A DNA stretch of 64,000 nt from Mucilaginibacter mali (GCF_013283875.1 NZ_CP054139.1:868001-932000), one strand, 5' to 3'; counted from the first letter of the stretch, positions 31,599 through 38,004 are shown. Translations and numbers: made by a program. The notes: generated by a model from the sequence alone, not told the origin.

Positions 31599-31634
31599 GG
31601 TTAATATCAAATATTACTATATTTGATATTAACC
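31599..31634 (+). promoter_or_regulatory. 15-bp perfect inverted repeat before the lipoprotein gene
   Basis: GGTTAATATCAAATA (31599-31613) and TATTTGATATTAACC (31620-31634) are exact complements around TTACTA, ending 11 bp before the ATG at 31646. It lacks a T tract. An operator or 5'-UTR stem-loop is more likely than a terminator. Confidence 0.55.
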
Positions 31635-31645
31635 AACCCTTAATT

Positions 31646-32059
31646 ATGAAAGCAATTTGTACCCTCATCCTCGCTGCCGCCGCGCTGTCGATAACAGCCT
31701 GCCGCAACCCGCAAACCGAAGCGTCGAACAAAAAAATAACTGCTTACCCCGATAACAGCACCAAATACAAACAAGCCCTGATAGCCGAACTGAAGGCACA
31801 TCCCGAGGGTTTTACCTATACGTTTAGAGGTTATACCAAAAAAGCGAATGCCGAATATATGTCGGTACGCATTAAACGCGGAAGTTTTGATAATGTGGAA
31901 GAAGTTTTGGTAAACAAATGGAACAAGCTGGATGGCATCCGCCGGACAAAAGGCCTGGGTTATCGCGCCGCCGAATTAAAGGGACTTAAACTTGACCTGG
32001 TAAGCACCGGTAACGAGCAGTGCTTTGTTTATGAGGATTTGGATAGGATAGTTGACTAA
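31646..32059 (+). CDS. Hypothetical lipoprotein, 137 aa
   Basis: The N-terminus MKAICTLILAAAALSITACR contains a lipobox (ITAC, Cys19). The mature part is basic and soluble: KYKQALIAELKAHPEGFTYTFRGYTKKANAEYMSVRIKRGSFD, then NKLDGIRRTKGLGYRAAELKGL, ending EQCFVYEDLDRIVD. I do not recognise the family. It has its own start region with a strong inverted repeat 12 bp upstream and is followed by a palindromic repeat, so it is probably monocistronic. Confidence 0.72.
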   Translation: MKAICTLILAAAALSITACRNPQTEASNKKITAYPDNSTKYKQALIAELKAHPEGFTYTFRGYTKKANAEYMSVRIKRGSFDNVEEVLVNKWNKLDGIRRTKGLGYRAAELKGLKLDLVSTGNEQCFVYEDLDRIVD

Positions 32060-32060
32060 G

Positions 32061-32152
32061 ACCGCTGATGTGCGCTGATTATTTGATTTCGCTGATTTTT
32101 TGAAAAATTAGATAATCAATGAAATCAAAACAATCATCTAAAAATCAGCGGT
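32061..32152. repeat. ACCGCTGAT...ATCAGCGGT palindrome (copy 1)
   Basis: ACCGCTGATGTGCGCTGATT on the left and CATCTAAAAATCAGCGGT on the right, with inner TTGATTTCGCTGATT / AATCAATGAAATCAA arms. It is related to 34511-34616 and to a single arm near 21167-21202. Confidence 0.75.
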
Positions 32153-32196
32153 CAATTTTCTGTCTGATAATCAACCTATTTCAAATAAATTCTACT

Positions 32197-32243
32197 AAAT
32201 CTATAGATTTTATTTGCTATTTTAATTATTGCCCTTATATTTG
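32197..32243 (+). promoter_or_regulatory. Promoter of the riboswitch-peroxiredoxin transcript, with upstream palindrome
   Basis: AAATCTATAGATTT (32197-32210) is a perfect 14-bp palindrome. TTTG (32212-32215), 20 bp, and TATATTTG (32236-32243) match the Bacteroidota TTG-N~19-TAnnTTTG promoter. Transcription would start about 20 bp before the riboswitch. The palindrome and its left flank (AAATAAATnCTA) recur before the second redoxin gene at 33587-33600. Confidence 0.65.
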
Positions 32244-32267
32244 TTGCCATAATCGTTCTTTTATTTA

Positions 32268-32382
32268 CTTATCCAGAAAGACTGAGGGAAAGGCCCGAAG
32301 ACGTCTTGGCAACCTGTACCGCCTTTATCGGCCGTAACAAGGTGCTAATTCCTGCTCCGTTACCAAAACGGGGAAAGATAAG
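32268..32382 (+). promoter_or_regulatory. SAM-I (S-box) riboswitch
   Basis: The P1 strands CTTATC (32268-32273) and GATAAG (32377-32382) enclose the conserved core. ACTGAGGGAAAGGCCC and GACGTCTTGGCAACC come first, then the GTACC/GGTGC pairing. GGTGCTAATTCCTGCTC and GGGGAAAGATAAG complete it. These match the S-box signature of the class that binds S-adenosylmethionine and switches genes off when SAM is high. A second copy of GATAAGCGA at 32436-32444 could compete for P1 and may belong to the expression platform; no T-tract terminator was seen. The first gene downstream is a peroxiredoxin, 176 nt away. Confidence 0.93.
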
Positions 32383-32558
32383 CGAGTGAACAAACACAAC
32401 CATTGCTACGGTTTCTCTCCCTTTCGGTTTTCGCGGATAAGCGATGCATAAAACAATAATTTTAAGATAACAATTAATCGGCCTGTATTAGTTAGTTTTG
32501 AGTTGATAACCACGAAACTTTTAAATACATCCGATCACAAATTTTAAAAACGAAAAAC

Positions 32559-33194
32559 ATGAGTTTACGATTAGGCGACGATGCGCCAAACTTTAAAGCA
32601 CAAACCAGCCAGGGCGAAATTGATTTCTACGAATTTTTAGGCGACGGCTGGGGCGTACTGTTCAGTCACCCTGCCGATTATACCCCGGTGTGCACTACCG
32701 AACTGGGCCGCACCGCCGCACTGAAAGAAGAATTTGCCAAGCGCAACGTGAAAGTAGCGGCACTGAGTGTAGATTCGGTAGAATCGCACCACGGATGGAT
32801 CAGCGATATCAACGAAACGCAAGGCGTTGAAGTAACCTTCCCCATTATAGCCGACGAAGACCGCAAGATTGCCGAGGCTTACGATATGATCCACCCGAAT
32901 GCTTCGCTGAACGCTACGGTGCGCTCGCTGTTCATCATAGGTCCGGATAAAAAGATCAAGCTGATCATTACTTATCCAGCATCTACCGGCCGTAACTTTA
33001 ACGAGATATTGCGTGTGATCGACTCGCTGCAACTGACCGCCTACCACAGCGTAGCCACTCCGGCCGATTGGAAAGACGGCGAGGATGTAGTAGTGCTGCC
33101 CTCTATCAAAACCGAGGATATCCCTGATAAGTTCCCGAAAGGGCATAAAGTGGTGAAGCCATATTTAAGGACAACACCGCAGCCGAATAAGTAA
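32559..33194 (+). CDS. 1-Cys peroxiredoxin (Prx6 type)
   Basis: This 211-residue protein begins MSLRLGDDAPNFKAQTSQGE. The peroxidatic motif HPADYTPVCTTELG places Cys45, with the Pro/Thr partners of the PxxxTxxC active site and a conserved Arg in NATVRSLFIIG. The C-terminal dimerisation extension (YHSVATPADWKDGEDVVVLP, PYLRTTPQPNK) is typical of Prx6 rather than AhpC. There is a single cysteine, so reduction must use an external thiol. Only two methionines occur (Met1 and one near 114). It lies downstream of a SAM-I riboswitch, so expression should rise when SAM is scarce. The function as peroxide reductase is family knowledge; the starvation link is inference. Confidence 0.92.
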   Translation: MSLRLGDDAPNFKAQTSQGEIDFYEFLGDGWGVLFSHPADYTPVCTTELGRTAALKEEFAKRNVKVAALSVDSVESHHGWISDINETQGVEVTFPIIADEDRKIAEAYDMIHPNASLNATVRSLFIIGPDKKIKLIITYPASTGRNFNEILRVIDSLQLTAYHSVATPADWKDGEDVVVLPSIKTEDIPDKFPKGHKVVKPYLRTTPQPNK

Positions 33195-33254
33195 TACCCC
33201 TCCCGGCCTCCCCGAGGGGGAGGAGTTGGGAAAGAAATACAGGCCTCTCTAAAT

Positions 33255-33412
33255 AAAAGTAAAACTGTGCAAGGTTTTAAAGTCTCCCCCCTCGGGGGAG
33301 ATTTAGAGGGGGAGATTTCCTCAAAAAGTAAAACTGTGCAAGGTTTTATTAATGAGGGAGATAAACGATACCCGGCCCCGAGCGATAAAAGGTAAAACTG
33401 TGCAAGGTTTTA
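33255..33412. repeat. Three copies of TAAAACTGTGCAAGGTTTTA
   Basis: Copies start at 33260, 33329 and 33393 and are identical over 20 nt. Each arm pair TAAAAC/GGTTTTA can form a small hairpin. The spacers contain CTCCCC/GGGGAG repeat modules, not unique spacers. The array ends 28 bp before the tRNA gene. Confidence 0.8.
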
Positions 33413-33439
33413 TGCAGCCCCGAAAGGGGCGGGGCATAT

Positions 33440-33510
33440 GGTCAGATGGCCGAGTGGTGAGGCGGAGGTTAGCAAAACCTTTTACGGTGGTTCAACTCCA
33501 TCTCTGACCT
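33440..33510 (+). tRNA. tRNA-Cys (GCA) with unusual A33
   Basis: The acceptor stem GGTCAGA/TCTGACC is 7 bp perfect. The D arm is GCC-GAGTGGTGA-GGC, the anticodon stem GAGGT/ACCTT, and the T arm GGTGG-TTCAACT-CCATC with the standard TTCAAnT-type loop. The anticodon loop is TAGCAAA, so positions 34-36 read GCA (Cys) and the discriminator is T, the bacterial tRNA-Cys identity base. Position 33 is A where nearly all elongator tRNAs have U. CCA is not encoded. It lies between a peroxiredoxin and a redoxin-like gene. Confidence 0.85.
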
Positions 33511-33586
33511 CGAAGCTTAAATCCCGAAAACACTTATTGTTTTTTGAATTTAATAGCGAGGAAAGAAAATTTAAATAAATACTATA

Positions 33587-33612
33587 AAATCTATAGATAT
33601 TATATACATTTG
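33587..33612 (+). promoter_or_regulatory. Promoter region of the cysteine-free redoxin gene
   Basis: AAATCTATAGATAT (33587-33600) repeats the palindrome found at 32197. TACATTTG (33605-33612) is a perfect TAnnTTTG -7 box. The two are closer together than at 32197-32243, so the palindrome would overlap the polymerase-binding region. A 128-nt leader follows, containing GACGCCGCGAGGCAACCTG, which resembles part of an S-box core. Confidence 0.5.
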
Positions 33613-33740
33613 AAATAATGCACCAGAACATGAAATATTTTAACATCATTTATGGTTCAGCCCGATGTTGTAGCCCGGCTGAAATTGAATCATAAAGACG
33701 CCGCGAGGCAACCTGTTCACCATTAAGTAAAAATATCATC

Positions 33741-34391
33741 ATGTTAGCTACAACTATAAACAATACCAAATATCCTTTTTTCGATCTGTCTGAAATTATC
33801 CCCGAGCGCGATCTGGGCTTTAGAGCCTATAAGCCGTTGAAGCCGGTCCGCAACGGCAATTACCTGCCCGGTTTTACCCTGCAGGCAGCCTATACCCGCT
33901 GGCAACACTTTTTTAATGGTGCCGAAACACATGGCGCCTTGCTATTGCGCCAGCTACTGAGCAAACCGCTGGTCATCAGTTTTTACTCGCCCCAATGGCG
34001 GCAACATGGTTTGGAGCAATTGAAACAATTGAACGCTATCCAATCAGAAATAAAAGCCAGCGGTGGCAACCTGATCATCATCACTGCCGAAAAGGAAAAG
34101 GCGCTGGAAAAGTTGGTATGGGAAAATAACCTGTCGTTAAACTTTTACTTCGATGCGAAGTACGAGATTGCCCAAAGCCTGCGCATCTATTCGGACGCCG
34201 ACCCGGTTTGGAACCGCTTTTCGGGCATTGATACCAACGTGCCGTTATTGGCTACTTATGTATTGGATGCCAACCGGCAGGTGATCTTCGACCAGGTGAG
34301 TTATGACCTGAGCGAAGCGATTGCTGCCAAAAGTATCATCAGCGCGGTGTATGGGGCCAGCCTGGCCGAGAATTTAAAAAGATCGGCGTAG
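33741..34391 (+). CDS. Redoxin-fold (AhpC/TSA-like) protein lacking cysteine and internal methionine
   Basis: At 216 residues the thioredoxin-like fold is indicated by PLVISFYSPQWRQHGLEQLK, GNLIIITAEKEKALEK, LNFYFDAKYEIAQSL and LATYVLDANRQVIF. Related peroxiredoxin-like proteins read FYRGGWCPYCNLEL at this point. Here the CPYC positions are R87-Q88-H89-G90, so the active-site cysteines are gone. There is no cysteine anywhere and no methionine other than the initiator, so the chain is essentially sulfur-free. It cannot be a thiol peroxidase. Possible roles are a structural or regulatory pseudo-enzyme, or a sulfur-starvation product. The start ATG follows a leader with S-box-like sequence. It is probably monocistronic. 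Confidence 0.8.
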   Translation: MLATTINNTKYPFFDLSEIIPERDLGFRAYKPLKPVRNGNYLPGFTLQAAYTRWQHFFNGAETHGALLLRQLLSKPLVISFYSPQWRQHGLEQLKQLNAIQSEIKASGGNLIIITAEKEKALEKLVWENNLSLNFYFDAKYEIAQSLRIYSDADPVWNRFSGIDTNVPLLATYVLDANRQVIFDQVSYDLSEAIAAKSIISAVYGASLAENLKRSA

Positions 34392-34396
34392 GAGGG

Positions 34397-34445
34397 GGGC
34401 CTCACCTAAATCCTCTCCAAAGGAGAGGGTTAGGGTGAGGCCTCT
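34397..34445. repeat. GGCCTCACCTAAATCC...GGGTGAGGCC palindrome
   Basis: GGCCTCACCTAAATCCTCTC and CAAAGGAGAGGGTTAGGGTG plus AGGCC are arms of one hairpin. It directly follows the redoxin stop codon and may act as its terminator. It is a compact relative of 4986-5075 and 47889-47963. Confidence 0.72.
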
Positions 34446-34510
34446 CTCTCAAATTTATATTTATACTTTGTTTGTTAGGTTTGGCCCCGGTAAAGGGGCC
34501 TTTCCGTTTA

Positions 34511-34616
34511 TCTGAACCGCTGATCCTTGATCGTCGATCTTTAGATGATTTTCCTGATTTCGTTGATTTTCATGCATCAGCGTCATTACCCTAATCATTC
34601 TAAATCAGCGGTTCAG
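34511..34616. repeat. CTGAACCGCTGAT...ATCAGCGGTTCAG palindrome (copy 2)
   Basis: The outer arms TCTGAACCGCTGATC and AATCAGCGGTTCAGA are complementary. Inner parts (GATTTCGTTGATTTT) match the element at 32061-32152. The remaining sequence up to 34985 contains only a weak 68-codon frame that I do not accept. Confidence 0.75.
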
Positions 34617-34985
34617 AAAATTTCCCGCCAAAACACGCCCCCATTTTGGCACATCGCCCTTCCATAATGGGGTATCTCTGCCCTAACGAAATGCCCGGAA
34701 GTGATTTTGACATAAATTTAAAAGATCGGCACCTGGCTGTTGGCTATAGATCACCTAAATATAAAAACTTCGTTTTTCGCCTGAAAACAAACAATACAGC
34801 CCTGAAAAGCGTATATTTACATATCGTTCAATATCTCTTCAATCGCCCATAAAAGCGGGCTTACCACGCTATTTTTATCACTCAACAAAATGTGGCATTA
34901 TTTTAGCGTAAATCTACTATGCGTGCATAATATATTTTATATGTTTGTGTACCAGTTAATCAAAACCGAAAAAGAATTTTTTATA

Positions 34986-35183
34986 ATGATCACCGTACTA
35001 ACCTCCATTGTGATGCTTGCGCTTATCGCGTTGCCTTTTTTTAAAAGGGGTAGCAAGCCGGCCGATAAAACCGTTGTTTATAAAAACGATACCGATACCA
35101 CCCACGCCCATTATGCCATTAACGACCGGGGTTACCTGGAAGAAATATCGGGCAATAAGGTGCACGGCAACTTTATCGATTAA
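34986..35183 (+). CDS. Small single-helix membrane protein, 65 aa
   Basis: From ATG 34986 the frame reads MITVLTSIVMLALIALPFFK, a transmembrane helix followed by a basic stop-transfer. A polar cytoplasmic or periplasmic tail with DRGYLEEISGNKVHGNFID follows. In-frame upstream starts would add a second, poorly formed hydrophobic stretch. A bulged terminator lies 36 bp downstream, consistent with a short monocistronic gene. I do not recognise the family. Confidence 0.5.
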   Translation: MITVLTSIVMLALIALPFFKRGSKPADKTVVYKNDTDTTHAHYAINDRGYLEEISGNKVHGNFID

Positions 35184-35218
35184 GCACAATTAACGCATTA
35201 ATAAGTTATCCTTACATC

Positions 35219-35242
35219 AAGCTCCCGCCGTGGGCTTTTTTT
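35219..35242 (+). terminator. Terminator-like hairpin with T tract
   Basis: AAGCTCCC, GCCGT, GGGCTTTTTTT: the CCC/GGG and AAG/CTT pairs form a bulged stem followed by seven T. It ends the short membrane-protein transcript. Confidence 0.6.
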
Positions 35243-35306
35243 GTGCGCATCCGTACCGTTTTTGCAGGTGAGATGTATCGGCAACCATCCTGCCCTACAG
35301 TAAAGG

Positions 35307-35338
35307 TTTGGATTTTAATGCTTAAGGTTGTACACTTG
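35307..35338 (+). promoter_or_regulatory. Probable promoter of the kduI group
   Basis: TTTG (35307-35310), 20 bp, then TACACTTG (35331-35338), which fits TTTG-N~19-TAnnTTTG with one mismatch. It is 46 bp before the TTG start of kduI. Confidence 0.5.
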
Positions 35339-35383
35339 CATTAGTTATTCATAGCTATTTCATTTACCAAAAATTCCCACGTT

Positions 35384-36214
35384 TTGAAAGTAATACAAGC
35401 AGTACACCCTGAAGATTTTAAGGCCTATCAAACCGCGCAGATCCGCGAGCGCTTTTTGCTTGACGGCATTGTTGAACCCGGTAAAATTAACCTGGTATAT
35501 ACCCATTACGATCGTATGATTGTTGGCGGCGCTTCGCCGCTGGGCACCGAGCTTGACCTGGGCAATTACCCTAACCTGCGCGCCGAATATTTTTTGGAGC
35601 GCCGCGAGATTGGCATTATTAACGTTGGCGGCGATGGTACTGTTACCGCTGATGGCACAGCTTACAATGTAAACAAGCTGGACTGCCTGTACATTGGCAA
35701 AGGCACTAAAGAGGTAAAATTTGCCAGCAAAAGCGCCGATGCGCCAGCGGTATTCTTTATCCTGTCGGCCCCCGCGCATATGACCTATCCAACCGCCCTG
35801 ATGACCAACGAAGAAGCGGTTAAGGTACACGCCGGCGCTACCGAAACTGCCAACAAGCGTACCATCAATAAATACATCTTCCTTGAAGGCATCCGTAGCT
35901 GCCAGTTGGTAATGGGATTGACCATACTTGAACCGGGCAGCGTTTGGAACACCATGCCGGCCCATGTACACGATCGCCGTATGGAAGCCTACTTCTACTT
36001 CGACCTGGATAAGAGCCAGAAACTGGTACACTATATGGGCGAGGGCAACGAAACCCGCCACATTATGATGAACAACCACGAAGCCGTGGTATCACCACCA
36101 TGGAGCATCCACAGCGGCAGCGCTACCGCCAACTATAAATTTATTTGGGGCATGGCCGGCGAGAACCAGGATTATACCGATATGGATCCGATAGCTATCC
36201 CAGATCTGCGTTAA
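35384..36214 (+). CDS. kduI: 5-dehydro-4-deoxy-D-glucuronate isomerase (4-deoxy-L-threo-5-hexosulose-uronate ketol-isomerase)
   Basis: This 276-residue cupin enzyme interconverts the linear product of unsaturated uronates and 3-deoxy-D-glycero-2,5-hexodiulosonate in pectin and glycosaminoglycan breakdown. It matches the known E. coli KduI closely along its length: FLERREIGIINVGGDGTVTADG, LYIGKGTKEVKFAS, MGLTILEPGSVWNTMPAHVH, ETRHIMMNNHEAVVSPPWSIHSG, FIWGMAGENQDYTDMDP. The zinc ligands are His194, His196, Glu201 and His243, each two residues short of the E. coli numbering. The start is TTG at 35384: no ATG exists upstream in frame, and the N-terminus MKVIQAVHPEDF aligns with the family start. 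An SDR partner gene follows 30 bp later. Confidence 0.96.
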   Translation: MKVIQAVHPEDFKAYQTAQIRERFLLDGIVEPGKINLVYTHYDRMIVGGASPLGTELDLGNYPNLRAEYFLERREIGIINVGGDGTVTADGTAYNVNKLDCLYIGKGTKEVKFASKSADAPAVFFILSAPAHMTYPTALMTNEEAVKVHAGATETANKRTINKYIFLEGIRSCQLVMGLTILEPGSVWNTMPAHVHDRRMEAYFYFDLDKSQKLVHYMGEGNETRHIMMNNHEAVVSPPWSIHSGSATANYKFIWGMAGENQDYTDMDPIAIPDLR

Positions 36215-36244
36215 TTTTTCATCAACCCAAAAACAGAACATAAA

Positions 36245-37060
36245 TTGGAAAATAATTTTTCGTTAGCCGGAAAAGTAATTGTGGTGACCGGCGGTACCGG
36301 CATCCTGGGTAAATCGTTTATTGATGGTATTGTTGCCGCTGGCGGCGCGGTAGGCATTTTAGGACGTAACGCCGAAATAGCCGAACAACGCGCGGCCGAG
36401 ATAAACGCCAACGGCGGCCGTGCCGTAGCGCTGGTTGCCGATGTGCTGGATAAAGACCAGTTGATAGCCGCCAAAGAAAAACTTTGGGCCGAATTTGGTC
36501 GCCTTGACGGCCTTGTTAACGGCGCTGGTGGCAACATGCCCGAGGGCGCTATACAGCCTGATGAGGATATCTTCAATATGAACCTTGACGGGATGAAACG
36601 CGTAGCCGAAGTAAACCTTTGGGGCACCATTATCCCTACGCAGATATTTGGCGAGTTGATTGCTAAAACCGGCGGTGGCAGCATCGTTAATATCTCATCG
36701 ATGAACTCAAAGCGTGCCATTACCAAGGTATTGGGCTACAATATGGGTAAGGCCGGGGTAGATTGCTATAACCAATGGTTCGCGGTAGAGCTGGCCAACC
36801 GTTATGGCGATGCCATTCGTATGAATGCTTTGGCGCCGGGCTTTTTCCTGACCGAGCAGAACCGCAACATGCACCTTAAACCCGATGGCAGCTACTCGCC
36901 AAGGGCCGAGTCGGTTATCCGCCAAACACCGTTCAAACGTTTCGGCAAACCCGAAGAACTGATCGGCGCGCTGGTATGGCTGCTTAGCGATGCTTCTGCC
37001 TTCGTAACCGGATCTATGGTATGCGTAGATGGCGGTTTCTCGATATTTGGCGGGGTGTAG
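36245..37060 (+). CDS. SDR oxidoreductase of uronate catabolism (mannonate/KduD-like)
   Basis: The 271-residue short-chain dehydrogenase begins MENNFSLAGKVIVVTGGTGI with the TGGTGILG dinucleotide loop. It continues VNGAGGNMPEGA, catalytic Ser in NISSMNSK, YNMGK (Tyr-x3-Lys) and CVDGGFSIFGGV. The long insert IQPDEDIFNMNLDGMKRVAEVNLWG is typical of the SDR-type fructuronate (mannonate) oxidoreductases found beside kduI in Bacteroidota; a KduD role is the alternative. It starts with TTG at 36245, because the first in-frame ATG is deep inside the Rossmann fold. It is likely cotranscribed with kduI. Confidence 0.85.
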   Translation: MENNFSLAGKVIVVTGGTGILGKSFIDGIVAAGGAVGILGRNAEIAEQRAAEINANGGRAVALVADVLDKDQLIAAKEKLWAEFGRLDGLVNGAGGNMPEGAIQPDEDIFNMNLDGMKRVAEVNLWGTIIPTQIFGELIAKTGGGSIVNISSMNSKRAITKVLGYNMGKAGVDCYNQWFAVELANRYGDAIRMNALAPGFFLTEQNRNMHLKPDGSYSPRAESVIRQTPFKRFGKPEELIGALVWLLSDASAFVTGSMVCVDGGFSIFGGV

Positions 37061-37094
37061 TGAATGTGCGGATATGCAGATGGGATACCGCTTC

Positions 37095-37185
37095 GTCATA
37101 GCGAGCGATAGCGTGGCTATTCCCGATATACAAAGGCGACTCTGCCTGCCGGAGATAGCCACGTTGCTACGCTCCTCGCTATGAC
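37095..37185. repeat. GTCATAGCGAGCGATAGCGTGGC palindrome
   Basis: GTCATAGCGAGCGATAGCGT plus GGCTAT faces ATAGCCACGTTGCTACGCTC plus CTCGCTATGAC. It is a well-preserved ~91-nt inverted repeat, with a variant arm pair at 38123-38225. Short ATGTGC-type words precede it. Confidence 0.8.
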
Positions 37186-37218
37186 GTTACTTATACAAAC
37201 CAAACTATAACCATAGAT

Positions 37219-38004
37219 ATGAAGAACCTTTTAAAACTATCAGCCTTGGCCGCCATATCGGCTATGCCATTTATGGGTAAGGCCCAAACCGTAACCCTCG
37301 ACTATTACTTTAACCACGAGGTGCACAAGAACGCTGCGGGGCAGGAAGAACGCTTTCACTACATTTGGGAAGAGAAAGACCTGAACGGTTACTCTAACTG
37401 GGGCGATGCCTTTGTGAAAGAGGGAGCGAAGCTAAAGTCGCTGGATGCGGCGCCTACCACGGCTAATTTAAAAGGTACGGATATCTATATCATAGTGGAT
37501 CCCGACACTAAAAAAGAAAGCCCTAATCCTAACTACATTATGCCAAAAGATGTAGAGCAGATAGAGCAATATGTAAAAGCCGGCGGTGTACTGGTAATGA
37601 TGGCTAACGACAGCGCCAATGTCGAGCTGCCACACTTTAACACCCTGGCTGCCAAATTTGGTATGCACTTTAGCGATGAACTGCACAACCACGTGCTTGG
37701 CAACAAGATAGAAAGCGGCACCATGATGGTAGAGGGTAACCCCTTCTTCAAAACCGCTAAAAAAATCTACATGAAAGACGTTTGCAGTATAGACCTGAGC
37801 GGCCCGGCTACAGCTATACTGAAGAACGAGGGTGTAGCCATCATCGCCACCGCCAAATATGGTAAAGGCACCGTATTGGCTATTGCCGACCCATGGTTGT
37901 ATAATGAATACACCAACGGCCACCTGCCGGCTGATGGGCATTATGATAATGATAAGGCCATTAATGATGTAACGCAATGGCTGCTGAAGCAGGTGAAGAA
38001 GTAA
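37219..38004 (+). CDS. Secreted DUF4350/ThuA-like domain protein
   Basis: This 261-residue protein has a signal peptide (MKNLLKLSALAAISAMPFMGKAQ). The fold is glutamine-amidotransferase-like: TDIYIIVDPDTKKES, YIMPKDVEQIEQYVKAGGVLVMMAND, FNTLAAKFGMHFSDE, YGKGTVLAIADPWLYNEY. The same domain is found attached or adjacent to unsaturated rhamnogalacturonyl hydrolases (GH105) in Bacteroidota, which fits its place after kduI and the uronate dehydrogenase. No GH105 domain is present in this frame. The precise activity is unknown. Confidence 0.82.
   Translation: MKNLLKLSALAAISAMPFMGKAQTVTLDYYFNHEVHKNAAGQEERFHYIWEEKDLNGYSNWGDAFVKEGAKLKSLDAAPTTANLKGTDIYIIVDPDTKKESPNPNYIMPKDVEQIEQYVKAGGVLVMMANDSANVELPHFNTLAAKFGMHFSDELHNHVLGNKIESGTMMVEGNPFFKTAKKIYMKDVCSIDLSGPATAILKNEGVAIIATAKYGKGTVLAIADPWLYNEYTNGHLPADGHYDNDKAINDVTQWLLKQVKK

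Noticed and set aside
32119..32337. 72-codon frame on the plus strand
   Set aside because: It runs through the inverted repeat, promoter and the 5' half of the SAM riboswitch, which is a far better explanation.
33255..33412. Possible mini CRISPR array (three 20-nt repeats spaced ~65 nt)
   Set aside because: Spacers are unequal and made of known CTCC/GGAG repeat modules, there are only three copies, and no cas gene is nearby.
33440..33510. Reading the tRNA as tRNA-Ser or tRNA-Leu because of the D-arm GGCCGAGTGGT
   Set aside because: The variable loop is only 4 nt, the anticodon in the 7-nt loop is GCA and the discriminator is T, all fitting Cys; class II tRNAs need a long variable arm.
33613..33740. 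A second full SAM-I riboswitch before the sulfur-free redoxin
   Set aside because: Only a GACGCC...GGCAACCTG piece is present. GGTGCTAATTCC and the P1 partner are missing, so I list it only as a weak finding.
34646..34852. 68-codon frame on the plus strand
   Set aside because: Erratic composition, no start context or family resemblance, and it lies in a decayed intergenic stretch after a palindrome.
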